Of a DNA stretch of 32,542 bases, positions 7,993 to 18,364 are shown piece after piece. The notes under the pieces are model-generated. The model searched no databases, was not told where the DNA came from, and saw nothing but the letters and a program-made list of their open reading frames with translations. How positions within the stretch are numbered: the stretch's first letter is position 1; each line of letters begins with the position of its first letter. The stretch is taken from contig LRSR01011174.1 in assembly GCA_001579985.1 (NCBI GenBank), positions 1-32,542 of the forward strand, given 5' to 3'. This DNA is from Hypsibius dujardini (taxonomy: Eukaryota; Tardigrada; Eutardigrada; Parachela; Hypsibiidae). The position numbers and the translations under genes are program-made.

Positions 7993-10900
7993 AATACCGT
8001 ACCTCTATAGCGCTTTTGTAGCCGTCCTCCACGGCGTGATTTTGTAAGAACTCTCTCACGCTTTCAACGTGCAGGATATGGTGAATCACATTCAGGTGAT
8101 AATACTTCCGACTTGCCCGGAAGTTGGCCGTCACAGCCTCCTCCAGCTCCCTTCGCTTCTCCCTAGCATACTCAGACATCACCTTCGCCCGTTGCTGCTC
8201 CCGCGTCCGCTGTTCGTGACCGTACTCCATCACGGAGCTCCTCAACCGATCGGAGCGTCGTCGATGCCACATTAACATTTGATAGGCGGAGAAATCCACG
8301 TGGAACTGCACTTTGCAGTCCTGCAGCTCGATCAAGACAACCCGGCGAAGTTCGCGGAGCTCGTCGGCGAACTGAACGCGCATCTTTGCTTTGTCTGCGG
8401 CAAACTGGCTGCAGAGGCTGATTTGATCGACCAGACGGTCGTAACGGACGCGGAAGATGGCGACAGCCGCACTGGATTTTTGCAGTAATTCGTCTTCGGC
8501 GAGATGGCGACGTTCCTCGTCACCGGGAAGGAGCTCGTAGATGATCTTAACGGCCAGATGGATCTCAGCGAGTTCGGCTTTGACTTCTTGATTTTGGTGA
8601 ATGGTGCGTTTGTGGGCAGCGAGGGTGCCCTGTAAGAAGCGCTTGGCTTCTTCCAGCCGTGCTCTTTGCTAGAAATGGGGCGTTGGCGTTGTGAATATTC
8701 TTTATTGTATGTTGGTATTATATAGCTGTCTGTCTGTCTATCTGAATGTCTGTCTTTCTATTTACTTGCCTGCCTGTCAGGTTTTTTAACTGCCTGTTTG
8801 TTTATCTGGATGTCTGTCTGTCTGAATGTCTGTCTGTCTGTTTACTTGCCTGCCTGCCTGCCTGTCAGATTTTTTAACTGCCTGTCTGTTTATCTGGATG
8901 ACTGTCTGTCTGTCTATTTACTTGCCTGCCTGCATGTCTGTCTGTGTGCTCACATGCCTGCCTGTTTGTATGCTCGCATGTCTGTCTGTATGTCTGGCTG
9001 TGTGCTCGCATGTCTGTCTGTCTGTCTGTCTGGCTGGCTGTCAGTAATTGTTCCTACCTGTTTTTCCGTCTATACGCGCTTGTCTTTTTGTGTGTCTATG
9101 TGTCTGTCTGTCTGGATTCAAGGATGCGTTTAGCTTGTCTATTCCTATCTTACATCGGCGAGCTCCTGTTCGATCCGTTTCCGCTCTTTCCGATTGTGCT
9201 TCTTGCCGTCCTTCAGCAACTTCTCCTGCTGCCGGCGCAATTTTCTCGCTTTCTCCATTTCATTCTTTTGCGCAGCAATTTTAACCTGCCAACACCATGG
9301 GAGATGATATTTAAGTACTTGTCTGGAACGGCTGTTGCTTGTCTGTCTGGAACAGAATGTCTGTCTGTCTGGAATGTTTCCTGTCTGGAATGTCGGCTAT
9401 TGCTTGTCTGTCTGGAACAGAATGTCTGTCTGTCTGTCTGGAATGTCGGCTGTTGCTTGTCTGTCTGTCTGAATGTTTGTCTGTCTGGAATGCCGGCTGT
9501 TCCTTGTCTGTCTGGAATGTTTCCTGTCTGGAATGTCGGCTGTTGCTTGTCTGTCTGTCTGGAACAGAATGTCTGTCTGTCTGTCTGGAACAGAATGTCT
9601 GTCTGTCTGTCTGGAATGTTTCCTGTCTGGAATGTCGGCTGTTGCTTGTCTGTCTGTCTGGAACAGAGTGTCTGTCTGTCTGGAATGTTTCCTGTCTGGA
9701 ATGTCGGCTGTTGCTTGTCTGTCTGGAACAGAATGTCTGTCTGTCTGGAATGCCGGCTGTTGCTTGTCTGTCTGTCTGAAATGTCTGCAGACCTTGAATT
9801 GAGCCTCTAGTTGGATTAGTTTCTGCTTATTCTCCTCCACCTCCTCCCCTTTCTGCGCAAACTCCAAGGTCAGTTCATCTTTCCGAGCGGTCTTTTCGTT
9901 AAACTCCAATTGGAACGTCTCCTCCAGGAAGCCCATCCGTTCCAGCTGCGGATCCAAGATGACCCGTTCCTGTTGTAGCTCCTTCAAATGGAAGATGGCG
10001 ACAACTAAAATTAAGTCAACTGGAAAAAAAATTGAAAGGAAAACAAACTAATTAGATTTTAACTTTAATTTTTTTTATTATATTTTAATTTAAATTTTGT
10101 TGTGCCTTCAAGTGGTCGTCGGCTTCCTTCATCTGCGCCCGCATCCGTTCGAAATTTCGCTCCAGTGCCTGCTTCTTCCGCAGCTCCTTCTCCAGCCGGT
10201 CGCGGTCCTTCTTTTCCCGGCGCGCTTTTTGCTTCAGCAACTTCTCACGGAGCTGCTCCTTGGTGAGAATGGGCAGTTCGGCTTCCTGTTTGGCGTGCTC
10301 AGTTTTCAGGTTAAGCAGCGTCAGGTCAGTCTCAATCTTGTTCTGCGCGACGAGATGGCTCACTTCGGCGTTGAGCCGACGGAATTCATCGACTCTCGGC
10401 CGGAGCTCGTCGCACTGCGCTCGGAGAAAGTCGCGTTGGTGCTGGATCGGGTGCTTCCTTCTGTCTTGGCGTTCATCACTGAAATCGGGACAGGGAATTT
10501 CCATTAGTCTTGACACCTTCATCTGAATGTTGTAGAACTTCCTACGTCGTTGGGTGAGTTCGACCAAAAGTCACGAACACGCGATACTAATGAGAGGAAA
10601 CAATCCTAGAGTATTATTGATCAAGACGGAGGGAAGTATCCTCCTCAATCCTCTTCTCTCCCTCCCTCCCTCCCTCCCTCCCTCGATCCTCTCAATTCGA
10701 CGTCCTGTGCCGTATTTATATGGGCTTTTTGTGCCGACTCAGGAAAGGAGGAGCAAGAAATCGTGGGAAGAAATCAATAAGGAGCGTTTCTTTACGGCTT
10801 TAGTAATGGCTTTACACTCCTTCAGCCTTCTCTAAGAATTCATGTACGTGTATAGAAGTTAGACAACGAAGCAAGTGGACAAAACCGAGCGCTAAAGATT

Positions 10901-12298
10901 TGTGCTAAAGAACCTTGAGAATGTCTGGATGCTTCTGCATCCGATTGTCTGCGAGTCCGTCTGTCTTGAGTGTCTTTATGCGTCGACGTCTGATTGTCTG
11001 ACTGTCTGAACACATCGGAATCTCGTTGTCGGAATATTTCAGTGCGTCACAAGTCGAACTGCCCGATTGTCTGAGACTGTCTAAATATCTAAATGTTGAA
11101 ACATGTGATTACTGTATCTGCCTGTCTGAAAACTGCGTCGTCATCCCATTGTCTGGCTGTATTTGTCTGTGTCTGAAAACACTTCCATTCTTGTCTGAAT
11201 GTCTGGATGCGTCTACATCTGCTTGCATGAGACTGTCTACACGTTGGAACATGTGATTACCTGCCTGTCTGAAAACTGCGTCGTCATCCCATTGTCTGGC
11301 TTTATCTGTCTGTGTCTGAACACACTTCCATCCTTGTCTGAATGTCTGGATGCGTTTACATCTGCTTGCCTGAGACTGTCTACATCTTGGAACATGTGAT
11401 TACCTGCCCGCCTGAAAACTGCGTCGTCATCCCATTGTCTGGCTGTCTCTGTCTGTCTGAACACATGCATTCTTGTTTGAATGTCTGGATGCGTTTGCAT
11501 CTGCTTGCCTGACAGACGTTGGTCGCTCACCGATGTATGGCTAGCAGTTGCAGTTTGTCTTCCAGTCGGCTGATCAAGTCATTTTTCCGCACCTGGATCT
11601 CCAGTCTCGCTGCATCTTGCTTGACCAAGACCTCCTCCACCGCACTGCCCATCTCCTCTATCTTGCTTTCCAGCTAGTAAAAAAGGACAGTTTTTCTTGG
11701 TCTTCTGTTCGAATTAATATATGCTGATCTCGAAGTGTCTGAATTGCCCGCACCTACCGACGCTTTTTGGCTTCTCATCTGCGCCAGTTCGGCTTCCTCG
11801 GCCCGTAGCTTTTCGTCGATCATGGGCCTGTGTGTGCATTACCGCCGTTTTATATATCTGCATTTTGGGGTGAGGCGAAAGATTGCAGGACTGCTACTTA
11901 CCCGTAGTTCTGTACGAAACTGACTTTGGCATTGAGGGCGTTGTTTATCCGCTCGGCTATATCGATCTTCGGTTTGATGTTTTCGATTTCCTTCTCCAGA
12001 AAGCTTCGGTGCCTATCAAGTTCTTCATATTCCTTCGCGTACCTTGTAGTGGCTGAAACGAGGGTAATAGCTATAGTCTGTCTGTCTGTACGCCTTTCCT
12101 TCTGTCTGTCTGCGTGTGTCTGTCGATCTGTCGATCGGTCGGTCTGTCTATCTGTCTGTGTGTCCGTATGTCTGCCTATCTGTTTGCTTGTCTGTTTATC
12201 GTGGGATACCTTCTGTCTGCTTCCGTTTCTCGTTCTGTGTCTGCCTGCGTTCCTGTGTCGTCTGTCTGCTGCATCTTGAACTGTTTGCATTCCTTCTC

Positions 12299-12339
<41 letters not shown>

Positions 12340-12919
12340 GCATCGTTATTTCGCTTAACGCTTTCGATTGATCGAACTGTTTGATGATAAAACGAATGCT
12401 TTGACTGCAACTAGTTTTTCGAACTATACCAAGGTGAACAGCCAGAGCGATGTTATTCAGCAGGTCCGTCCGGGTCTGCAGGAAGGTCCGTTTAACTTGC
12501 TGGAAATGCTTCTTCTCTTCCAGCAGTCGAATCGCCTCGGTGCGCCTGGCCGTCTCCAACCGTTCAAATGCATCACAGACACTACGTAATTTCTCCCTCA
12601 AGTCTTCCCTAACAGACGCGTCCTGGGTCTCATCCGCCGGCAGACTGGTCGGAAAGACCTTGAGCAACTCTCTCGTCCGGAGGATTCGTCCGTCCAAGTC
12701 ATGTCGCAGTAGAATGCCATCGTACTTGAAAGAGAGAAATTGCCTGTTGAGATCGATCTCATCGTCGTGAGGGTCAACGGTGGATGACTGATTGCAAAGT
12801 TCATTTTGCGTGCGAAAGACTATTTCGTGATCGAGGTCGGCAGTGCGATAGCGGCAAGATCTGGGAGGAAAGGGACACTTGTTCCTACTGCTGCGCGATG
12901 ACGGGAAAGACTTCGCCAT
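7439..12919 (-). CDS. Unassigned 890-residue coiled-coil protein
   Basis: Minus-strand exons 12919-12430, 12052-11902, 11827-11758, 11673-11531, 10541-10106, 9981-9793, 9285-9154, 8668-8003 and 7834-7439 join in frame to 890 residues. Nearly all of it is charged heptad-type helix, rich in Glu, Lys, Arg, Leu and Gln. Examples are ATTRYAKEYEELDRHRSFLE (exon 2), REKLLKQKARREKKDRDRLE (exon 5) and REQQRAKVMSEYAREKRREL (exon 8). The C-terminus is acidic (FYDDDDDYNGFGY). There is no signal peptide or membrane segment. The style resembles axonemal or centrosomal coiled-coil proteins, but I cannot name a family. The start at 12919 has context GAAATGG; an extra upstream exon is possible. Intron 5 appears to use a GC donor (AAG/GCACAA). 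The acceptor of exon 5 (10542-10543) has a poor pyrimidine tract. The TAA stop overlaps an AATAAA hexamer. Confidence 0.8.
7859..7992. repeat. (TCTG)n array filling coiled-coil gene intron 8
   Basis: The tract runs from about 10 bp after the exon 8 donor (8002) to about 25 bp before the exon 9 acceptor, so it is nearly the whole 168-bp intron. Confidence 0.95.
8722..9120. repeat. Degenerate TCTG/CCTG array in coiled-coil gene intron 7
   Basis: Variable TCTG, CCTG and ATGTCTG units include a loose higher-order unit containing TTTACTTGCCTGCCTG and TTTTTTAACTGCCTG. It occupies most of intron 7 (9153-8669). Confidence 0.9.
9319..9785. repeat. TCTG-derived minisatellite in coiled-coil gene intron 6
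   Basis: Short (TCTG)2-4 runs alternate with GGAACAGAATG, GGAATGTTTCC and GGAATGTCGGCTGTTGCT modules in repeated order, giving a composite higher-order repeat. It begins about 7 bp after the exon 6 donor (9792). Open frames across it (Cys-Leu-Ser) are repeat artefacts. Confidence 0.9.
10654..10685. repeat. (CTCC)n microsatellite in coiled-coil gene intron 4
   Basis: About eight CTCC units in the same intron as the 143-bp tandem repeat. Nothing else is recognisable in the neighbouring 10,560-10,900 stretch. Confidence 0.85.
11085..11513. repeat. 143-bp tandem repeat in coiled-coil gene intron 4
   Basis: Three copies (anchor AAACTGCGTCGTCATCCCAT at 11130, 11273 and 11416) have a constant 143-bp spacing. 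The unit itself is built of TCTG-like words, suggesting amplification of a degraded microsatellite segment. It lies in intron 4 (11530-10542). Confidence 0.9.
12077..12345. repeat. Degenerate TCTG array in coiled-coil gene intron 1
   Basis: Interrupted TCTG runs separated by unique words lie in intron 1 (12429-12053), with a pure (TCTG)n stretch at about 12300-12338. Confidence 0.85.
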
Positions 12920-13102
12920 TTCATGCCAGTGCGGCTCTTTAACAGATTGATCTTAGCAACAATGATTTGAGCCTGTTCGCGGGTAGAGGAAGTAATGTGC
13001 CTGGTGAAGAATGATTTGAAGACCAGACAGTTAGACAGGCAGGCAGGCAGGCAGGCAAACAGACAGAAACAGACAGAAACAGACAGACAGACAGACAGAC
13101 AT

Positions 13103-13137
<35 letters not shown>

Positions 13138-13707
13138 AACAAACAAACAAACAGACAGACAGACAGACAGGCAGGCAGACAGGCAGATAGACAGATCTGA
13201 TTACTTTTCACAACTTTCTTCGGCCTTGACCACGTTCCGGAATTACTGGTCAGCCTGTCAGTTCTCTAAATTTAAACGGTCCATCTCCTCTTACATCTTC
13301 TACGAAATTTCTCCTGTATTGTTTCCCAGAAAGTGAATGTGAATTAGAAGGGCTCTCAAGAGGCAGCCAGGCTCACCCAGCAGAGCGATTGTTCAAGGTG
13401 AAGCCGCTTCTCTCTACCCTCATCATTGGTCATTTGGTGTCCCCCGCTCCGCCTGCTTCGAATTGTTCTAAGAAGAAAGACGCCAAAACGTTTCGCTCAC
13501 CAGCCAGACATCCATTCGTGCTTCGTGGTCAGACAGTCGTCATTTTCTCCGAACCCGAATCAGTGATTGAAATTGATCGTAATTTTTAAACGATTAATTT
13601 TAAATCTGTTTCAACAGAAAAGTTTACTCGCCTGCCTATCAGTTAGTTGCTTGTGTGTTTTACAGATTTCCTTCCTTCCCAACTACCTTCATTTCGAGGG
13701 CATCAAC
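12920..13707. other. Divergent intergenic region between two unassigned genes
   Basis: This 788-bp region separates the coiled-coil gene (leftward) and the 498-residue gene (rightward), so it should contain both promoters. It includes a (GACA)n array (13023-13196). An acceptor-like TTTTACAG at 13658-13665 may begin the coding exon of the rightward gene after a 5' UTR intron. A short helix-like frame at about 12905-13000 (minus) may be a missed upstream exon of the coiled-coil gene. Confidence 0.6.
13023..13196. repeat. (GACA)n array with GGCA and AACA variants
   Basis: Tetranucleotide array in the divergent promoter interval. Blocks of AGGC, ACAG and AACA follow one another rather than mixing, which suggests stepwise local expansion. 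Confidence 0.9.
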
Positions 13708-13920
13708 ATGGTGGACGATTCGGACGACTGCATCCTGCTGGAGGAGATTGTCCGCGTGGAACTGGAAGAGGTCGAGTGTATCGGGGAAGTGAAGAAGGTG
13801 GAGTACCTCGGAGACCTCAGGGACCTTGGGGGAACCATCAAGAAGGAACGCAATGAAAGAAGCCTGCGGGCAGCGATCCCGCGGAACGACGCCCTCTCAG
13901 AGGATCTTTTCAGACTGGTA

Positions 13921-13957
<37 letters not shown>

Positions 13958-16900
13958 GTCTGTCTGTCTGTCTGTCTGCTTGTCTGCCTGTCTGTCTGTC
14001 TGCCTGTCTGTCTTTCTGTCTGTGTGTCTGTCTGCCTGTGTGTCTGTCTGCCTGCCTGTCTGCCTGTCTGCCTGTCTGTCTCTCTGCCTGTCTGTCTGCC
14101 TGTCTGCCTGTCTGTCTGTCTGCCTGCCTGTCTGTCTGTCTGTCTTTCTGTCTGTCTGTCTGCCTGTCTGTCTGTCTGTCTGAATGCTCGTTTTGGCGTA
14201 GATTTGTTTGAATACTTCACATGATCAATAAATCAATCGATCAAGTAGAAGGTCTGTCGTATTTGTTCGTATGAAGTTTTACTTAACTGTAGTACCCTTT
14301 GATTGATTGGCTTGATTGGTGTAAGTGAACTATTTCAAATAAATCGTTCAATCAACCGTTGGATCGCCTTGTCAGAAATTGCACTTCTCTGCTGCCAACG
14401 TCTCTGCCTATCTGGATTGTCTGTGTGCCTGGTTTTCGCTGTTTCCAGTCTGTCTGTTGTCTTTTGTGAATTTGGATTGAAGCTGAACCATTTTGATTCT
14501 GCCAAATCGTGATGCGAGAATTTGGGCGCCGGAAGCCGGACGTTTATTCTTGTTGGCGCGTGCTTTACAGGAAGTGACGGAGACATCCACACCACGCCCG
14601 TTGCGCCGCACATCGAGCGACGACTCCGGAACTAGCTCGCAAAACAGCAACGGCCAGGAGAATGAGATTCCCGCCGCCTTCGAAGATATTCAACCCGCGT
14701 ACACCGCCCACGGCGACGACGACGACGACGTCCTCCTAACCAAACCGCCCATCGTCTACCCAGAGGGCTCCCTCAAGACCATCGCCAATGTCCGGCGTGA
14801 GGTAAGTTACTGTGTGGCGCTCGCCATGCAAATACCACACAAACAAATGGAACAGAACCGAACCAGAATAGAATGGAACAGAACAGAATGGTACTAGAAC
14901 AGAATGGTACCAGAATGGAACAAAACCGAACCAGAACAGAATGGAACAGAACAGAATGGTACTAGAACAGAATGGTACCAGAACAGAACCGAACCAGAAT
15001 GGAACAGAATAGAACAGAACAGAATGGTACCAGAACAGAACCGAACCAGAATGGAACAAAACCGAACCAGAACAGAATGGAACAGAACAGAATAGAACAG
15101 AACAGAATGGTACCAGAACAGAACCGAACCAGAATGAAACAGAACCAAATCAGAGTGGAACTATAACAGAAAGGAACCAGAATAGAATGGAACAGAACCA
15201 TGAGGCTGTGCCTGTTCATTTCAATTCACCAAATTACCACTGTAGGGATAAAAACAAGGAAAAAGCACGATTGTACAATCAATCAATCAAGGAGGAGATC
15301 TACTTTTTTCGCTCAACAGTTGCGGATTGCACGAGGGAATTCCGGATGCACTCCTCGGTGATCTTCTGCCAAGACTCTGAAATAATTTCTAAAATGTCTT
15401 GACAATCGGTGTGGAAAGATTTCCTGATAACTGATACGAATCAATCAATCGAACACAATGAGTAATCTGTACGAAATGAGCCAATCAGAGAGGAGCGAAT
15501 CAGATTGAACGTTCAATCGAGTGCAGGGCCAGACCGAGGGAGGCGGGGCTAAGTTGTCCCTTCAGATCGCGAGCATACGTCTTGAAAATCCCTCTCTCTT
15601 TTGCGCTTTTTTTAAACATTTTTAATAAGCATTAAATGTTATAAATTAAAATGTTGGACAGACTTCTGAATTCTAAATTCCATTTCCGAATTACTAAATT
15701 CCGTTTCTAGGAGCTCCGCCGGCGTGGCGGGATACTGCCTCACTACAACAACTACACCGCACCGAACAAGCCGTCCCAGTCTGCCAACATTCCTCCCGCT
15801 GAAAGTATCCCGGAGCAGCCGGCCAAGTTTCAGGACGAGAATTTCGACAACTGGGTGCGCAAGCCGATGAAGCCCAAGGCGCCCCGACCACCGCAGCCGG
15901 TGGACATCTTCCTGGCGGAACGGAAGAAGCCACGTCGAGACAGTCTGCCCGTAGCGGCGTCGCAGGCAGTCCAGTCGGAGCAGAAGCCGGCTGGGTGGTT
16001 CAACCGAAACCTGGTACGTCTTCCTTGCTCAAGACCTGTCTTGGGAGGGTTGTCTGTCTGTCTGTCTGCCTGTCTATCTGTCTGCCTGTCTATCTATCTG
16101 CCTGCCTGCCTATCTATCTGCATGTCTGTCTGACTGTCTGTCTGTCCTACTGTCTGTCTGTCTGTCTGACTGTCTGTCTGACTGTCTGTCTGTCTGTCCT
16201 ACTGTCTGTCTTACTGTCTGTCTATTTGTCTGTCTGTCTGACTGTGTGTCTGACTGTCTGTATGACTGTGTGTCTGTTTGTCTGTCTGCCTGCTCAGTGG
16301 TTTGGCAGTCTGCTTGCTGCCTGTTGACTCATTATCCTTTGTATTTGGGAACGTTTTCCCACGCAGATGGACATGGGACGGTCGATATCCGCGCCACCGG
16401 GAGATGAGACGTCTTTCCAGGGCTACCCCAGAAGTCCCTCTCCGACCGTCGAGTGTGACGGCGACTACGACAACCAGTCCGTACGCGGAGACGCTATGCC
16501 TGTGCCTGAAACGGTGCGTCTTGTCTGAATCCGCACGTTCTTTTCAACAATTGGTCATGTGAACCGTTGCAGGTGGCGCCGCCTGCGGGGACCCCCAAAA
16601 CGACCATCGTCTTCCGTGCCAACTCTGTCAATGCGATGATCGAACTGGAGTCCTTCTGTGCGAATCAGAAGATCGACATGGACGGCGCGGTTCGGGTGAT
16701 GGAAGGGACTCGTCCGGGGGAGCAGTTGGCGGAGATCGTTGTGGCGTGTCGGTTGTACGCGGAGAAACTGGTCCGTAACTACGACGGGCGGACCCTTCCA
16801 GGCACGGGAAATCGTGTCCGCTGCTGGATTAAGGACCTCGAGTCCGGCCCCGGGAAGGTGCAGTTCCAACCCAACAGCGGGCAGTTTGCCGTGTCGCTCA

Positions 16901-17178
16901 ACCGGAAACGGAACAGCGATCAGATGCCGAGATCCCACGAAGAGATGGACAAAGCATTAGAAGCCTATAAGAAGAAGAAGAAGGCCCCATCGGAGGACGA
17001 GAAGGCCCCATCGGAGGAGAAGAGGGCCCCATCGGAGGAGGAGGAGGAGGAGGAGAAGGCCCCATCGGAGGAGACCTCCCCGATGCCGCGATCCGAAGAG
17101 GTCCCGCCCACTCGGAGTCCCCAATCGAGCATGGAACAAGTGGTCGGGGATGAATCGGTCGAGGTGCTTCAGCTGTGA
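13708..17178 (+). CDS. Unassigned 498-residue protein with C-terminal acidic/basic repeats
   Basis: Exons 13708-13917, 14571-14801, 15711-16013, 16367-16513 and 16573-17178 join to 498 residues, and all four introns are phase 0. I do not recognise the family. Seen: an acidic N-terminus (MVDDSDDCILLEEIVRVELE); a Ser/Thr/Asp-rich disordered part (about 71-147, including HGDDDDD); a Pro-rich basic part (about 148-297, with KPMKPKAPRPPQPVDIF); and a compact, probably folded segment at about 305-410 (IVFRANSVNAMIELESFCAN to VQFQPNSGQFAVSLNRKR). After that comes a Lys run with four APSE(D/E) repeats in a Glu-rich tail. No signal peptide or membrane helix is present. The start context is CAACATGG. 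The tail repeats are coded by near-identical GCCCCATCGGAGGA words, so they probably expanded recently. Joining in frame at every exon makes the model likely; function is unknown. Confidence 0.8.
13919..14184. repeat. (TCTG)n array starting at the exon 1 donor
   Basis: The donor reads CTG/GTATGTCTGTCTG, so the array begins two bases into the intron. Blocks of TCTA, CCTG and TTTCTG variants follow. The rest of this intron (14185-14570) contains only loose TGAT motifs. Confidence 0.95.
14845..15195. repeat. GAACAGAATGGTACCAGAAC-type minisatellite in intron 2
   Basis: About 350 bp of 5-bp-based words (GAACA, GAATG, GTACC, GAACC) are arranged in longer repeating phrases, inside intron 2 (14802-15710). 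Thr-Glu-Gln-Asn and Phe-Trp-Tyr frames over it are artefacts. The remaining intron (15196-15710) shows nothing definite. Confidence 0.9.
16049..16300. repeat. (TCTG)n array in intron 3 of the 498-residue gene
   Basis: TCTG runs with CCTG, TCTA and TCTGAC/TCCTAC variants begin about 35 bp after the exon 3 donor (16014) and fill most of intron 3. Confidence 0.9.
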
Positions 17179-17762
17179 ACGTTTGTTTTTTTTTTCCAAG
17201 ACATAATGCAAAAACAAATCTTTTGATTATGGACACTGGTGTTCCGATATTTTCACTATTTTACGCTCCGAAAATGCACCCAAAGATGTGTAATTGTATT
17301 TACAACGCATTCTTAGTGTGGGACGTCTTTTTTTCAGGCAGATCAGTAAATGATTCGAAATTGGAAACGGTTCTGTGCCTGAGTCTGTCTGTCTGTGTCT
17401 GAGTCTGTCTGTCTGTGTCTGAGTCTGTCTGTGTCTGAGTCTGTCTGTCTCTGCCTGAGTCTGTCTGTCTGTGTCTGAGTCTGTCTGTCTGTGCCTGAGT
17501 CTGTCTGAGTGTATCGTGTCTGTGTCTATGTCTGCGTCTGTGCCTGAGTCTGTGCCTGTGTTTGTCTGAGTGTATCGTGTCTGTGCCTGTGTCTGTACGC
17601 GCGAAGTATGCAACACTGCAGCATATGAATGTATTTGTTAGAGATTGAAACTATCAAGTGGAATAATCTGTGGCCCAAGAGCAGCAGTTGACGAGAAACC
17701 ATTCGGAGCATCTATAAAAAGCGGACACATGTGTTGAGAAAAATGGTGTCTCCTGGTATCCC
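17179..17762. other. Intergenic region between convergent gene 3' ends
   Basis: The plus-strand 498-residue gene and the minus-strand receptor gene end on either side of this interval. A TCTGTCTGTGTCTGAG array (17381-17600) lies in the middle. No perfect AATAAA was found in either orientation, so both 3' ends remain undefined. Confidence 0.6.
17381..17600. repeat. TCTGTCTGTGTCTGAG minisatellite
   Basis: Repeats of 16-20 bp made from TCTG, TGTC and TGAG words, with variant TGCCTGAG and GAGTGTATCGTG units near the right side. Confidence 0.9.
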
Positions 17763-18364
17763 TCAGAGTGCTGTGCTATCGAAAGCATCATTAACGTAGG
17801 CTTTGGTGACTTGGACGTGAGCTTTGGGTTTGAAGGTGAAATTGGGGTCGACGTAGGTCGTTCGCGTCACCGGAAGATCGGCCGAATGCGCTTTCCTGCC
17901 TCGCCTAAAATGCATAGCCACACTCAACACTATGCACACAACAACAACCATCTCCCTTCCCCACCCCCCTCCCCACAGACAAACAGACAGACAAACAGAC
18001 AGACAGACAGCTAAGACAGACAGACAGACAGACAGACAGTCAGTCAGTCAGTCAGACAGGCAGACAGACAGACAAATAGACAGACAGTCAGACAGACAAA
18101 CAGACAGACAAACAGACAGACAGACAAACAGACAGTCAGACAAACAGACAAACAGGCAGACAGGCAGACAGTCAGTCAGACAGACTGTTTTTACCTACAA
18201 TCTGATCCATATCACACTCCCGGCAAAGCAAAGCACCACCAGCAGGCAGGCAATGGCGATCCCAATGCCCATGCCCAGTTGGCTGCTGCCGGAATTCGAT
18301 GCAGTCAAATTCTCAGCGGCCCTCCTGGGGATCCCGTTGGCAGCCTCGTCGTCCTGCAGTAGCG
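17763..18364 (-). other. Transmembrane helix and cytoplasmic tail exons
   Basis: Exon 17 carries [20 protein letters not shown] followed by WIRL. Its donor is placed at GTAGGT (18198), because reading on one more codon meets TAG. Exon 18 then encodes a 46-residue tail with two tyrosines (TTYVDPNF and KAYVNDAF) and the C-terminus DSTAL, which fits a class I PDZ ligand (S/T-x-hydrophobic). Using the in-frame TAG instead would give a tail-less isoform. Confidence 0.82.

Noticed and set aside
12820-13146. Extra upstream exon of the coiled-coil gene
   Set aside because: A helix-like stretch (TREQAQIIVAKINLLKS) follows an acceptor-like CACCAG, but no good donor or acceptor joins it in frame to the 12919 exon; left as a possibility only.
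14736-15219. Phe/Trp/Tyr-rich and Glu/Gln/Asn-rich frames
   Set aside because: They are translations of the GAACA/GAATG minisatellite in intron 2 of the 498-residue gene.
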